Shown here: positions 7,746 through 17,457 of the stretch, piece after piece
Position numbering within the stretch: the first letter of the stretch is position 1
Layout: every line of letters starts with the position of its first letter
Source: Acinetobacter seifertii
GTDB lineage: Bacteria; Pseudomonadota; Gammaproteobacteria; Pseudomonadales; Moraxellaceae
Direction of reading: 5' to 3'
Length of the DNA stretch: 64,000 bases
Assembly: GCF_000368065.1 (NCBI RefSeq)
Contig: NZ_KB851200.1
Span: 1,605,204 to 1,669,203 of the forward strand
Translations under genes and position numbers: made by a program
The notes under the pieces: generated by a model
What the model saw: the letters and a program-made list of their open reading frames with translations, nothing else
Database searches by the model: none
What the model was told of the DNA's origin: nothing

Positions 7746-8549
7746 ATGAGCTATCAATTTTTACAACTCGAACAACAAGGTCAGGTTGCCTATGTTTGGC
7801 TGAACCGCCCTGAACTACACAATGCTTTTAATACCACCGTCATTGAAGAATTGCATACCTGTTTTAAGCAAATCAATACACGTGATGATATTCGTGTAGT
7901 AGTTCTAGCGGGTCGCGGCAAAAGCTTTTCAGCAGGTGCCGACCTCAACTGGATGAAACAGGCAGGTCAGGCATCTTCAGCAGAAAATGAAGCAGATGCT
8001 CTAAAGCTTGCGCAAATGTTAGATGCACTTGCAACCCTTAAACAACCGACCATTGCCCGTGTACATGGTATTGCTTTCGGTGGTGGTATGGGTTTGGCAT
8101 CGGCATGTGATATTTGCATTGCCAGCACTGATGCCAAGTTTGCGACATCCGAGGTTCGTTTAGGACTTGCTCCATCTACCATTAGTCCCTACGTGATTCG
8201 TGCAATTGGCGCAAGACAAGCCTCTCGTTACTTCTTAACTGCCGAGCGAATTTCAGCACGTGATGCTAAACATATTGGCTTGGCACACGAAGTGGCAGAT
8301 GCAGAAGACTTAGACAGAAAAGTTCAAGAAATCATTGATGCGCTCTTACTCGGTGGCCCGCATGCTCAAGCGGCATCAAAACAACTCATTCAAATGGTGA
8401 GCAACCAGACCATAAGCAATGACTTGCTGCAACAGACAGCACATCATATTGCTCAAGTTCGTCAAGGCAGTGAAGCAAAAGAAGGTCTGAGTGCCTTTTT
8501 AAATAAACAGCAGCCTGCTTGGGTTTCTAACTCGAATAACAACAATTAA
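7746..8549 (+). CDS. liuC: Methylglutaconyl-CoA hydratase (enoyl-CoA hydratase family)
   Basis: Crotonase-fold enzyme of about 267 residues that hydrates 3-methylglutaconyl-CoA to HMG-CoA in leucine catabolism. Oxyanion-hole segments are visible: AGRGKSFSAGADLNWMKQ (about 58-75) and HGIAFGGGMGLASACDI (about 103-119), followed by the Glu-bearing ATSEVRLGLAPSTISPYV. The ATG at 7746 was chosen because AAGAGG sits 5 nt before it; an in-frame GTG lies at 7740. The function is assigned from position between the two methylcrotonyl-CoA carboxylase genes. It is intact, but its operon has lost the upstream promoter region. Confidence 0.88.
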   Translation: MSYQFLQLEQQGQVAYVWLNRPELHNAFNTTVIEELHTCFKQINTRDDIRVVVLAGRGKSFSAGADLNWMKQAGQASSAENEADALKLAQMLDALATLKQPTIARVHGIAFGGGMGLASACDICIASTDAKFATSEVRLGLAPSTISPYVIRAIGARQASRYFLTAERISARDAKHIGLAHEVADAEDLDRKVQEIIDALLLGGPHAQAASKQLIQMVSNQTISNDLLQQTAHHIAQVRQGSEAKEGLSAFLNKQQPAWVSNSNNNN

Positions 8550-8560
8550 GGACGATCATC

Positions 8561-10552
8561 ATGTTTGAAAAGATTTTAATTGCGAACCGTGGCGAAATTG
8601 CCTGCCGTGTGATTCGTACAGCTAAAAAATTAGGTATTGCAACGGTTGCCGTTTACTCAGATGCAGACGCAAATGCACAACATGTCAAACTTGCAGATGA
8701 AGCGGTTTATATTGGTCAGTCCCCTGCAACGCAAAGTTATTTACAGGTTGATCGTATTATTCAAGCAGCGATTGATACAGGCAGCCAAGCGGTTCACCCA
8801 GGCTACGGCTTCCTTTCTGAAAATGACCAGTTTGCACTCGCTTGCCAACAACACAACATTTGCTTTATTGGCCCACCAGTGGATGCCATTTTAACGATGG
8901 GCTTAAAAGCGACCTCGAAAGCTTTAATGGAAAAAGCTGGTGTCCCTTTAACACCGGGTTATCACGGAACCAACCAAGATGCCGACTTTTTAAAACAACA
9001 GGCAGACCGAATTGGCTATCCTGTTTTAATTAAAGCCAGTGCGGGCGGCGGTGGTAAAGGCATGAGTCTGGTTGAACGCAGTGAAGATTTTCTGCATGCC
9101 TTAGCCTCTTGTAAACGTGAAGCAAAATCAAGCTTTGGCAATGATGACGTCTTAATTGAACGTTATGTGATTCAACCACGCCATATTGAAGTTCAAGTGT
9201 TTGGCGATACACATGGCAACTATGTACATTTGTTTGAACGCGACTGTTCTGTACAACGCCGTCATCAAAAAGTACTAGAAGAAGCCCCTGCTCCACAAAT
9301 GCCAAGCGAGAAGCTCGATGCAATGCGCCAAGCTGCAATTGATGCTGCACGTGCGGTAAATTACGTTGGCGCAGGTACGGTTGAGTTTATTGTGGAACAA
9401 GACGGTACAGCGTATTTCATGGAAATGAATACCCGTTTACAAGTCGAGCACCCTGTCACCGAAATGATTACAGGTGAAGACTTGGTTGAATGGCAACTTC
9501 GTGTCGCTTATGGCGAACCTTTACCTAAACTACAGAACGAATTGCAAATTCACGGGCATGCGCTCGAAGCACGTATTTACGCCGAAGAACCAGAAAAAGG
9601 CTTTTTACCTGCAATCGGAAAAATTGACTATCTGCATTACCCAACGCAAAACCAATATGTGCGTGTAGATAGCGGTATTGTTGAAGGCGATGAAATCACG
9701 ACCTATTACGATCCAATGATAGCCAAACTGATTGTATGGGGTAAAAACCGTGAAGCTGCGCTCATTCAAATGCAACACGCTTTAAGCCAATTCCATGTTG
9801 ATGGTTTAGGCAACAACATTGCTTTCCTTGAAAAAATTGTTCGTAGCGAATCGTTTAAAAAAGCCAAGCTTGATACCAACCTGATTCAACGTGAACAAAA
9901 CTTCTTGTTTAGTCCTGAAGAGATCAAACCTGAACTTGTGGTGGCAGCGGCATTTATTGAGTTCCTCAGTAAACTTAATAACAACAGCTCAAGCCAAAAA
10001 CAGCTTTGGCAGGCTCAACCACTTTGGCGTTTAAATATTGCTTATCAGCACAGCATTAAACTGAACTATTTAAACCAAGATATCCAAATTAAATTTGCCT
10101 CAAATGAAGATGGTTTCACTGCAGAATATAACGGTCAAAGCTACCCGATTTCTGGACAATTGATTGATGCGCATACGGCCTCTGTTCAAATTGCTGGGAC
10201 TAAGCAAAAACTGTCTTTTAACCAAAGTCAGCAAGGCATTACCTTATTCCAAAATGGACAAAGCTATAAGTTTGCTTATATTCGCCAAGACTTTAATCAA
10301 GCAGATAGCCAAGCCGATGAAGGCCACCTAAAAGCACCAATGCCAGGTGTGGTCACACAAGTGCTAGTAAGTGCAAATCATAGCGTGAAGAAAGACGATA
10401 TTTTAATGACGCTTGAAGCGATGAAAATGGAATATACCATTCGTGCCCCTAAAGACGGCTTAATTGTAGACTCCTATTTCCAAGTCGGTGATCAAGTCAA
10501 AGCTGGCGACGAGCTTGTGGAATTTCAGCCTGCGCAGGAGGAAGTTGCATGA
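8561..10552 (+). CDS. mccA: 3-methylcrotonyl-CoA carboxylase alpha subunit (biotin carboxylase + biotin carrier)
   Basis: 663 residues. Residues 1-450 are the ATP-grasp biotin carboxylase (start FEKILIANRGEIACRVIRTA; glycine-rich KASAGGGGKGMSLV; MEMNTRLQVEHPVTE). A middle domain follows, then a C-terminal biotinyl carrier domain with the biotinylation site EAMKMEY near residue 625. It carboxylates biotin using ATP and bicarbonate and partners with MccB. It is translationally coupled to the lyase gene, which overlaps its stop by 4 nt. The gene is intact, though the partner subunit gene is truncated. Confidence 0.92.
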   Translation: MFEKILIANRGEIACRVIRTAKKLGIATVAVYSDADANAQHVKLADEAVYIGQSPATQSYLQVDRIIQAAIDTGSQAVHPGYGFLSENDQFALACQQHNICFIGPPVDAILTMGLKATSKALMEKAGVPLTPGYHGTNQDADFLKQQADRIGYPVLIKASAGGGGKGMSLVERSEDFLHALASCKREAKSSFGNDDVLIERYVIQPRHIEVQVFGDTHGNYVHLFERDCSVQRRHQKVLEEAPAPQMPSEKLDAMRQAAIDAARAVNYVGAGTVEFIVEQDGTAYFMEMNTRLQVEHPVTEMITGEDLVEWQLRVAYGEPLPKLQNELQIHGHALEARIYAEEPEKGFLPAIGKIDYLHYPTQNQYVRVDSGIVEGDEITTYYDPMIAKLIVWGKNREAALIQMQHALSQFHVDGLGNNIAFLEKIVRSESFKKAKLDTNLIQREQNFLFSPEEIKPELVVAAAFIEFLSKLNNNSSSQKQLWQAQPLWRLNIAYQHSIKLNYLNQDIQIKFASNEDGFTAEYNGQSYPISGQLIDAHTASVQIAGTKQKLSFNQSQQGITLFQNGQSYKFAYIRQDFNQADSQADEGHLKAPMPGVVTQVLVSANHSVKKDDILMTLEAMKMEYTIRAPKDGLIVDSYFQVGDQVKAGDELVEFQPAQEEVA

Positions 10553-11451
10553 GTGAGTTTGTCAAAATCGTGGAGGTCGGTCCCAGAGATGGCCTCCAAA
10601 ACGAAAAACAGGCTTTAACCGTCGAACAACGCTTAAACTTTATTAATGACCTGATTAATGCAGGTCTGAAATCGATTGAAGTCGGTTCATGCGTTTCGGC
10701 AAAATGGGTACCGCAAATGGCTCAAAGTAACGAGCTATTTAAGCAATTACCCCAAACAGCCGATGTGCAATTTAGCTTGCTCACCCCCAATATCAAAGGT
10801 TTTGAGACTGCTCAAGCGGTAGGGTGCAAAGAAGTTGCGGTGTTTACCGCAGCTTCTGAGAGTTTTACTCGTAAAAATATCAACTGCTCAATCGACGAGA
10901 GCTTTGAAAAATTTAGTGATGTCCTGAGCGCAGCAAAAGCACATAACATCCGTGTGCGCGGTTATGTCTCTTGTATTGTCGATTGCCCTTATGAAGGTGC
11001 AATTGCTCCTGAACAAGTGGTAAAAGTTGTTAAACGACTCTATGACATGGGCTGCTATGAAGTGTCTTTAGGTGAAACCATTGGCACGGCGACACCAGAT
11101 CGGGTTCAAAAGGTTTGGCAAGCATGCCTCGCTGAACTCGACAGCAAGGTTTTGGCTGGGCATTTCCATAACACCTATGGCATGGCGATTGCCAATATTT
11201 ATCAGTCTTTACAACAAGGCATTCGTGTTTTTGATTCTTCCCTTGCAGGACTCGGTGGTTGCCCTTATGCCAAAGGAGCTTCGGGTAATGTATCGACCGA
11301 AGATCTGTTTTATTTGCTGTCACATATGGGGTTTGAAACTGGTATTGATTTAGAAAAGCTAATGCAAGCCAGTCAAAATATTAGCAATGTATTAAACCGA
11401 AAAAGCTTGTCGAATTATGCAAATGCTTATTGGCAAACCAAGTGTGCCTAA
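10549..11451 (+). CDS. mvaB: Hydroxymethylglutaryl-CoA lyase
   Basis: 300-residue HMGL-like TIM-barrel enzyme that splits HMG-CoA into acetoacetate and acetyl-CoA, the last step of leucine degradation. The N-terminal metal-binding VEVGPRDGLQNEK is present, as are ETIGTATPDRV, the metal His pair in GHFHNTYGMA, and the signature loop GGCPYAKGASGNVSTED with its catalytic Cys. ATG 10549 overlaps the mccA stop (ATGA) with a GGAGG ribosome site. No intrinsic terminator is obvious after it; an 8-bp inverted repeat (11474-11481/11504-11511) lacks a T tract. Confidence 0.92.
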   Translation: MSEFVKIVEVGPRDGLQNEKQALTVEQRLNFINDLINAGLKSIEVGSCVSAKWVPQMAQSNELFKQLPQTADVQFSLLTPNIKGFETAQAVGCKEVAVFTAASESFTRKNINCSIDESFEKFSDVLSAAKAHNIRVRGYVSCIVDCPYEGAIAPEQVVKVVKRLYDMGCYEVSLGETIGTATPDRVQKVWQACLAELDSKVLAGHFHNTYGMAIANIYQSLQQGIRVFDSSLAGLGGCPYAKGASGNVSTEDLFYLLSHMGFETGIDLEKLMQASQNISNVLNRKSLSNYANAYWQTKCA

Positions 11452-11703
11452 TCATAAATTAAAATAGCTCAGCATCTGGTATAAAGCTTAATATTAGGCG
11501 GAGTACCAGATCATCCTATCTCATCTTTATCTCATTTCGTTCAGGAATTGGGACTGAATTCCTCATGCAATTTTTTTAAAATCTATTATTTATCTTTGTA
11601 TTAAATGCCTCTCTCAACAGAAGCATTCTCTACCCTATTTTTGTTCTAAATCCGTATTATTCTTCATCCTTTTTCAATTGTAGTCCTTAAAAAATTTATC
11701 TGA

Positions 11704-12645
11704 TTATTTATAAAAATAAGATGCATCCATTTCAATTCTTGGCGAAATATATTCTTCTACCCAATCTAACCATGCACGTGTTTTGGCATCAATAAAATGA
11801 CGTGAAGGCAATAAGGTATACACCCCTATATCTGGAGAACGCCACTCTGGCAAGATATGACATAATCTTCCATTTTGAACCGCATCTAAAGCTGAAAACA
11901 TCGGCAATAATGCGATGCCCATATCTTGTTGCACTACATCTAACAATAACTCAGGGTTATCTGCAATGAGTTGCCCGCCAGTATCAATTTGGTAAGACTC
12001 ACCCTTTGCATTTAATAAATGCCAATCTGGTGTAATAGATGGGTTTACCAAGCGTAAACAGGCATGTTTTTTTAAGTCTTCTGGGGACTCAGGTACCCCA
12101 TGTTTTTCTAAATATGCAGGTGAAGCACATAAAACAGAAAAAATAGTGCCAATTCTGCGTGCAACAAACCGAGAATCTGTTAATGATTCAGTGAGATAAA
12201 GACTGACATCCACCCCTTTTGCCAACAAGTCTGGAACGTACTGTGAGGTCGTATATTCCACAGTTAATTCGGGATAATGCTTACAAAATTCGGCCATTAC
12301 TGGAAAAACATAATGATGCCCAAAGCTTCCCATGCTTAATACACGTAAACGGCCTTTGGGTTTAGATGCCGTTCCTGTGACTTCTGATTCTGCTTCATCT
12401 ACCATTGAAATGACTTGGCGACAGCGCTCTGCATAAGTCGCACCAATATCGGTCAGTGCCTGCTGGCGCGTGGAGCGTTGTATTAATTTTGTACCTAAGC
12501 GTGTTTCTAGCTCGCTGATAAGACGTGAAACCTGTGCTGTGGTCAGATCCATCTGCTCAGCTGCTGCTGTGAAACTCCCGCTATCAATCACTTTCAGGAA
12601 TGCATGCATTGCATGCAATAGTCCACCATCGAGATTTTTGCGCAT
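11704..12645 (-). CDS. LysR-family transcriptional regulator
   Basis: 313 residues. An N-terminal winged helix-turn-helix (about 12-70: MHAFLKVIDSGSFTAAAEQM, then TTAQVSRLISELETRLGTKL) is followed by a periplasmic-binding-like effector domain (about 95-300). It is transcribed away from the indolepyruvate oxidoreductase gene across about 200 bp, the classic LysR arrangement, so it probably controls that gene. The inducer cannot be read from the sequence. It is unrelated in position to the LysR remnant at 6.2 kb. Confidence 0.88.
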   Translation of the reverse strand: MRKNLDGGLLHAMHAFLKVIDSGSFTAAAEQMDLTTAQVSRLISELETRLGTKLIQRSTRQQALTDIGATYAERCRQVISMVDEAESEVTGTASKPKGRLRVLSMGSFGHHYVFPVMAEFCKHYPELTVEYTTSQYVPDLLAKGVDVSLYLTESLTDSRFVARRIGTIFSVLCASPAYLEKHGVPESPEDLKKHACLRLVNPSITPDWHLLNAKGESYQIDTGGQLIADNPELLLDVVQQDMGIALLPMFSALDAVQNGRLCHILPEWRSPDIGVYTLLPSRHFIDAKTRAWLDWVEEYISPRIEMDASYFYK

Positions 12646-12849
12646 AACGTAAATATGTTTTCCTAAATTACGGATTGTTGCACCAGTTTAGTTCAACCAC
12701 AATGACTAAATGTACATACATTGGCACTAATTCTTTTTAAGAAGAGGAACCGATCTTTTTTTATTTCGTATGTCACTTGCTCCAAATATTCAACTGGATG
12801 TTGAAAAAAGAAAGTAGTCCGAGCTACTAAAAATTCTAAGGAGATATAA

Positions 12850-15800
12850 ATGAATATAGCTACAAAAGTCACTCCAAATATTATTGCAACAAAGGATGTG
12901 TCACTTGAAGATAAATATGTAAGTGATAACGGTACAGCATATATGACCGGCATTCAGGCACTTGTTCGGTTGCCTCTTGCCCAAACTCGCCGTGACGCGA
13001 TCAATGGTTATCATACTGCTGGTTTTATTTCTGGTTATCGCGGTTCTCCTGTTGGTAACTATGATAGTTTCCTTTGGCAAGTTCAAGGATTACTTAAATC
13101 CCATAATGTTGTATTTCAACCTGGCGTAAATGAAGACTTGGCTGCTACCGCAATTTGGGGTACTCAACAAGTTAATCTTTCAGGCCAAGGCAAATATGAT
13201 GGAGTGTCTTCATGGTGGTATGGTAAAGGCCCGGGTGTTGACCGTTCAGGCGACGTACTCCGCCATGCGAATTTAGCTGGTACCTCTGAACGTGGTGGTG
13301 TCGTTGCTTTATTTGGTGATGACCACTCATGTAAATCTTCTACAATCCCTCACCAATCTGAACATGTCATGATTGGTTGCGGTATTCCAATTTTCTACCC
13401 AACATCCGTTCAACAGATTTTAGACTTTGGTGTTCACGCCATTGCTGTTTCACGTTTTTCTGGCCTGTGGTCTTCAATGAAGCTGGTTAGTGAAATTGTA
13501 GAAACTTCTGCTTCTGTTCATGTCGATCTAGACCGTGTTACTCCGGTTATACCGGAAGATGTGAATTTCCCACAGGGCGGCGTTAACATTCGTTGGCCAG
13601 ATCACGGCATTCAGCAAGAAGAACGTCTTTATAAATATCGCTTACCTGCTGTTTTGGCTTATGCCCGCGCCAACAAAATCAATACTGTAACATGGCCTTG
13701 TGAAAATGCCCGTATTGGTATTGCCGCAAGTGGTAAAGGTTATTTAGATACCATTGAAGCCCTACGCATTTTAGGTATTGAAGATGAAACTGCTCAGCAG
13801 CTTGGGCTACGTGTTTATCAAGTTGGATTGATTTGGCCTTTAGAACCTCAAGGTGTTCGTGAATTTGCCGAAGGTTTACAAGAACTGATCGTTATTGAAG
13901 AAAAACGTCCAATTATTGAAACACAAATTAAAGATGAGCTGTATTCACTTCCTGATGGCAAACGTCCACATGTGATTGGTAAAGCAACTGATGGCAAAGG
14001 TGAATGGAGTACCTCTATTGAAGAAGCACCGCTTATCGGTCACTATGAGTACCAGCCTGAACCGATTGCAAAAATGCTGGCTGCTCGCTTCTTAAAACTC
14101 GATATTCCAGAAAGCCTAAAAACACAAATCCAAAGCAGAATCGACTTACTGCTAAAAGCAGAGCAAGAATCAAAACGTGTTATTGATCTTGCAGAACGTA
14201 AACCGTATTTCTGTAGTGGTTGCCCACATAACTCATCAACAGTCGTTCCTGAAGGTAGCCGTGCATTAGGCGGTATCGGTTGTCACTATATTGCTGTTTC
14301 ACTGGACCGTGGTACCGAAACGTTCTCTCAAATGGGCGGTGAAGGTGTAAGCTGGGTTGGTGCATCACCATTTACCAATGAAAAACACATTTTTGCTAAC
14401 CTTGGTGATGGAACCTATTTCCACTCAGGTTACTTAGCAATTCGTCAGTCTATCGCTGCAAAAATTAATATTACCTACAAAATCCTCTATAACGATGCCG
14501 TCGCTATGACAGGTGGGCAACATGTAGATGGTCATTTGAGCGTTGCTCAATTAACTCGTCAGCTTGCTGCAGAAGGTATTAAAAAACAAGTTATTGTCAC
14601 TGATGAAGTTAAACTATTAAATGAAGAAGACGGCATTGCACCGGGCGTAGAAATTCGTCACCGTAATGAACTCGATACAGTTCAACGTGAGCTTCGTGAA
14701 GTTTCAGGCGTAACCGCTTTAATTTATGTACAAACTTGTGCCAGTGAAAAACGCCGTCGCCGTAAACGTGATGTCTACCCTGACCCAGCTGAGCGTTTAT
14801 ACATTAACAGTGATATTTGCGAAGGCTGTGGCGACTGTTCGAAAAAATCAAACTGCCTATCTATTGAACCTGTAGAAACAGCTTTAGGGACTAAACGTCA
14901 AATTAACCAAAGTAGCTGTAATAAAGACTTCACTTGTGCAGAAGGGTTCTGCCCTAGTTTTGTGACTGTTCATACCCGTGATATGAAACGTCCGGCTAAA
15001 TTTGAAGGAATTAGCGCAGGTTGGCCAACATCACCAGTTATTCCTCAGTTATATGATGTTCCAAGTCGTATTATGGTTGGTGGTATTGGCGGTACAGGTG
15101 TTGTGACTATTGGTGCACTTCTTGGTATGGCAGCTCACCTCGAAGGTAAAGCAACACGTGTTATGGACATGGCTGGTCTTGCTCAAAAAGGTGGTACGGT
15201 TTATTCATACGTTCAACTTGCAGCAACTGATGAGCAAATTTCTTCTACCAAAATTCCGGCAGGTCAATGTGAATTACTCATTGGTGCAGATGCTGTAGTG
15301 GCTGGTGGTAGCGCTGCTCTCTCTCGCTTAAAAGATGATGCTTTGGTTATTGTGAATGAAGACAGTACCCCTACTTCTGAGTTTATTAAATCTCGTGACT
15401 GGTATGCGCCTATTAGCGATTTAATTGATCGCCTCCGTGGTCGTGTTCGTCAAGGTCAACTTGTTTCTCTGCCAGCAGCTCGAATTGCAACACAACTGTT
15501 AGGTGATTCAATTTATACCAACCAGTTATTACTCGGTATGGCTTGGCAATCTGGTCGTATTCCATTACTGCGTGAAAGCATTGAAAAAGCAATTCGCTTA
15601 AATGGTACTGCTGTTGAAAAGAACCTTGAAGCTTTCCGCGTGGGTTGTCATCTTGCAAGCGACTCAACTTTAGCTGCACGTCTAGTTGCGGCAATGCCAA
15701 AAACTAAAACTCCGCAAACTTTGGCTGAACTTGTTGAAGACCGTTCTGCTCGTCTAACAGACTATTGGAATGAAGCTTATGCAGCTAAATACCGTACGCT

Positions 15801-16332
15801 TGTAGAACTGGCAGCTAAAAAGTTACCAGAAGAGTTAACAGGTACGATTGCAACTCAGCTTTATAGAGTCATGGCTTATAAAGATGAATATGAAGTTGCA
15901 CGTCTTTTAACAGGTAAGAGCTTCAAAGAATCGATTGAGACCCAGTTCGGTAAAGGCTTACGTTTAACATATCATCTTGCTCCTCCAGCTTTACTCGGTG
16001 GTCTGAAAAATGTCCGTAAACGTGCGTTCGGTTACTGGATGCGCTTCCCAATGATGATGCTTGCTCGCTTACAATGGCTTCGTGAAACTTTCCTTGACCC
16101 ATTTGCACGTCAAGAAGAACGTCAACACGAACAAGCATGGCGTGACCGTTACATCGCATTTGTTGAAGCACTCGTTGAAGCGCCAGACAATCATAACTTG
16201 GCTGTCGCTGAACAAATTGCGAAATTACCAGCAGAAGTGCGTGGTTATGGGCATATTAAAATGAAAGCAATGGATAGTGCAAAACAGCGTTGGGACGAAC
16301 TTACCCCAACACTTGTTAAAGTTCGTAGCTAA
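12850..16332 (+). CDS. Indolepyruvate ferredoxin oxidoreductase family protein (fused alpha/beta/gamma)
   Basis: 1160-residue oxidoreductase that oxidatively decarboxylates aryl-pyruvates (or related 2-oxo acids) to acyl-CoA using TPP and Fe-S clusters. The N-terminal pyrimidine-binding domain starts with YRGSPVGNYDS. A TPP-binding domain follows around residues 450-640 (SGCPHNSSTVVPEG; GDGTYFHSG). A Cys cluster lies near residue 656 (CEGCGDCSKKSNC and later FTCAEGFCPS), and the C-terminal gamma domain begins near 740 (GGIGGTGVVTIGALLGMAA). AAGGAGATATAA precedes the ATG. This single long chain is typical of aerobic proteobacteria. It is followed by a bidirectional terminator. Confidence 0.88.
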   Translation: MNIATKVTPNIIATKDVSLEDKYVSDNGTAYMTGIQALVRLPLAQTRRDAINGYHTAGFISGYRGSPVGNYDSFLWQVQGLLKSHNVVFQPGVNEDLAATAIWGTQQVNLSGQGKYDGVSSWWYGKGPGVDRSGDVLRHANLAGTSERGGVVALFGDDHSCKSSTIPHQSEHVMIGCGIPIFYPTSVQQILDFGVHAIAVSRFSGLWSSMKLVSEIVETSASVHVDLDRVTPVIPEDVNFPQGGVNIRWPDHGIQQEERLYKYRLPAVLAYARANKINTVTWPCENARIGIAASGKGYLDTIEALRILGIEDETAQQLGLRVYQVGLIWPLEPQGVREFAEGLQELIVIEEKRPIIETQIKDELYSLPDGKRPHVIGKATDGKGEWSTSIEEAPLIGHYEYQPEPIAKMLAARFLKLDIPESLKTQIQSRIDLLLKAEQESKRVIDLAERKPYFCSGCPHNSSTVVPEGSRALGGIGCHYIAVSLDRGTETFSQMGGEGVSWVGASPFTNEKHIFANLGDGTYFHSGYLAIRQSIAAKINITYKILYNDAVAMTGGQHVDGHLSVAQLTRQLAAEGIKKQVIVTDEVKLLNEEDGIAPGVEIRHRNELDTVQRELREVSGVTALIYVQTCASEKRRRRKRDVYPDPAERLYINSDICEGCGDCSKKSNCLSIEPVETALGTKRQINQSSCNKDFTCAEGFCPSFVTVHTRDMKRPAKFEGISAGWPTSPVIPQLYDVPSRIMVGGIGGTGVVTIGALLGMAAHLEGKATRVMDMAGLAQKGGTVYSYVQLAATDEQISSTKIPAGQCELLIGADAVVAGGSAALSRLKDDALVIVNEDSTPTSEFIKSRDWYAPISDLIDRLRGRVRQGQLVSLPAARIATQLLGDSIYTNQLLLGMAWQSGRIPLLRESIEKAIRLNGTAVEKNLEAFRVGCHLASDSTLAARLVAAMPKTKTPQTLAELVEDRSARLTDYWNEAYAAKYRTLVELAAKKLPEELTGTIATQLYRVMAYKDEYEVARLLTGKSFKESIETQFGKGLRLTYHLAPPALLGGLKNVRKRAFGYWMRFPMMMLARLQWLRETFLDPFARQEERQHEQAWRDRYIAFVEALVEAPDNHNLAVAEQIAKLPAEVRGYGHIKMKAMDSAKQRWDELTPTLVKVRS

Positions 16333-16361
16333 GAAATTGCTTAGAATTTAAATCTCAAAAT

Positions 16362-16393
16362 AAAAAAGTCATCCTTAGGGATGACTTTTTTAT
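16362..16393. terminator. Bidirectional intrinsic terminator
   Basis: AAGTCATCC (16366-16374) pairs with GGATGACTT (16379-16387), with A-rich and T-rich flanks. It lies between the converging oxidoreductase and thioesterase genes and can serve both strands. Confidence 0.88.
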
Positions 16394-16405
16394 TGGCTCA
16401 AATAT

Positions 16406-17209
16406 TTATTTAGCCATTTTACGTAACGTCAAAATCTGCTCGCTGCGTCCAAATGGGCCATACACATCATGTAAAACCGCGCTGGTTAAGCCAATACCAT
16501 CCGAGCCATATTGCTGAACGGTTTCTAGCCCCAACCATTTACCTTTCGGATAACGGTGCATGTGAATTTGCAAATCTAGATTTGGAAAGCCCCACGTAAA
16601 TTCGCCCTCTTGTCTTGGTACTATTCCGTTTGCAGTATCGATCATACCAATCAAATGTGCAAAATCTGTGGTCGGCTGCCCTTCAACCATTTCTTTATCA
16701 TTATTGAGCCAAACAATACCTTTGCCGGCACGGTGCTGATCATCTGTTTTAGTGACTAGCGTTTGAATAAAGCCACCCGGCCATCTTTTCATACCCGTCC
16801 ATTCTGTAAAGGTATCTGGATGATGAACGGGTTGATCTTCAAGCCCAGCAATATCGGAACTGTCTTGAGTGCACATTCGCCACGCTCTAGCCACAATGCA
16901 GGTTTTACCTTGCGCTTGCATTTCAGCTTCAATCAATTCAATGGTTTTACCAGCACGAATCACATGTGTCTTAATCGTAAATTCACCAAATGCAATCAAT
17001 CCAAAAATATCAAAACTAATTCGACCAATTCGCATATCTTGTCGTGGTGAAAATTGCTCTAACTCTGCTGCGATGACACCACTTGCAGGTGCCATGTGCT
17101 GTTCATGAGGGTTCCAAGCCCCTTGTGTATGGACAGTTGAGCAATAATGAGCAATGACTTCACCTTGAGGACCGATTGTTCTATTCAGTAATTGATAATA
17201 AGCATTCAT
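16406..17209 (-). CDS. Acyl-CoA thioesterase family protein (double hotdog, TesB-like)
   Basis: About 267 residues with a duplicated hotdog layout. The N-terminal half includes GRISFDIFGLIAFGEFTIKTHVIRAGKTIEL; the C-terminal half includes GMIDTANGIVPRQEGEFTWG and NLDLQIHMHRYP, which matches TesB-type thioesterases that hydrolyse acyl-CoA. ATG 17209 was chosen because GGAAAG lies 7 nt before it; a longer frame begins at 17260 but lacks a ribosome site. The substrate is unknown. The converging oxidoreductase makes aryl-acyl-CoA esters, so a linked role is conceivable but not shown. Confidence 0.7.
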   Translation of the reverse strand: MNAYYQLLNRTIGPQGEVIAHYCSTVHTQGAWNPHEQHMAPASGVIAAELEQFSPRQDMRIGRISFDIFGLIAFGEFTIKTHVIRAGKTIELIEAEMQAQGKTCIVARAWRMCTQDSSDIAGLEDQPVHHPDTFTEWTGMKRWPGGFIQTLVTKTDDQHRAGKGIVWLNNDKEMVEGQPTTDFAHLIGMIDTANGIVPRQEGEFTWGFPNLDLQIHMHRYPKGKWLGLETVQQYGSDGIGLTSAVLHDVYGPFGRSEQILTLRKMAK

Positions 17210-17411
17210 GATTTTCTTTCCGTAATCCTTATCTAACATCAATATTTGATGAAAATTCACGTTTTAGTGCTTATGTTAACCCTCTATTTCTTTAGCTCAA
17301 CTGGTTTTTCCTACCAAAAACTGATGAGTCTAAAATTACAAATTCACTGAACAAAAATTTTTTTATTGTTAAATATGAATAAAATATTAAAACCAAAAGT
17401 AATTTTTACTT

Positions 17412-17441
17412 ATAAAAAACCCGCTTTATAGCAGGTTCTTT
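17412..17441 (-). terminator. Intrinsic terminator of the AEP operon
   Basis: On the minus strand an AACC.GC / GC.GGTT hairpin with a 6-nt loop runs into TTTTTTAT, 17 nt past the phnX stop. Confidence 0.7.
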
Positions 17442-17457
17442 TTACGCAACTATTTGT

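Noticed and set aside
11474..11511. ATCTGGTA/TACCAGAT inverted repeat after the HMG-CoA lyase gene as a PhnR site or terminator
   Set aside because: It shares only CTGGT with the PhnR palindrome, has a 22-nt gap and lacks a T tract.
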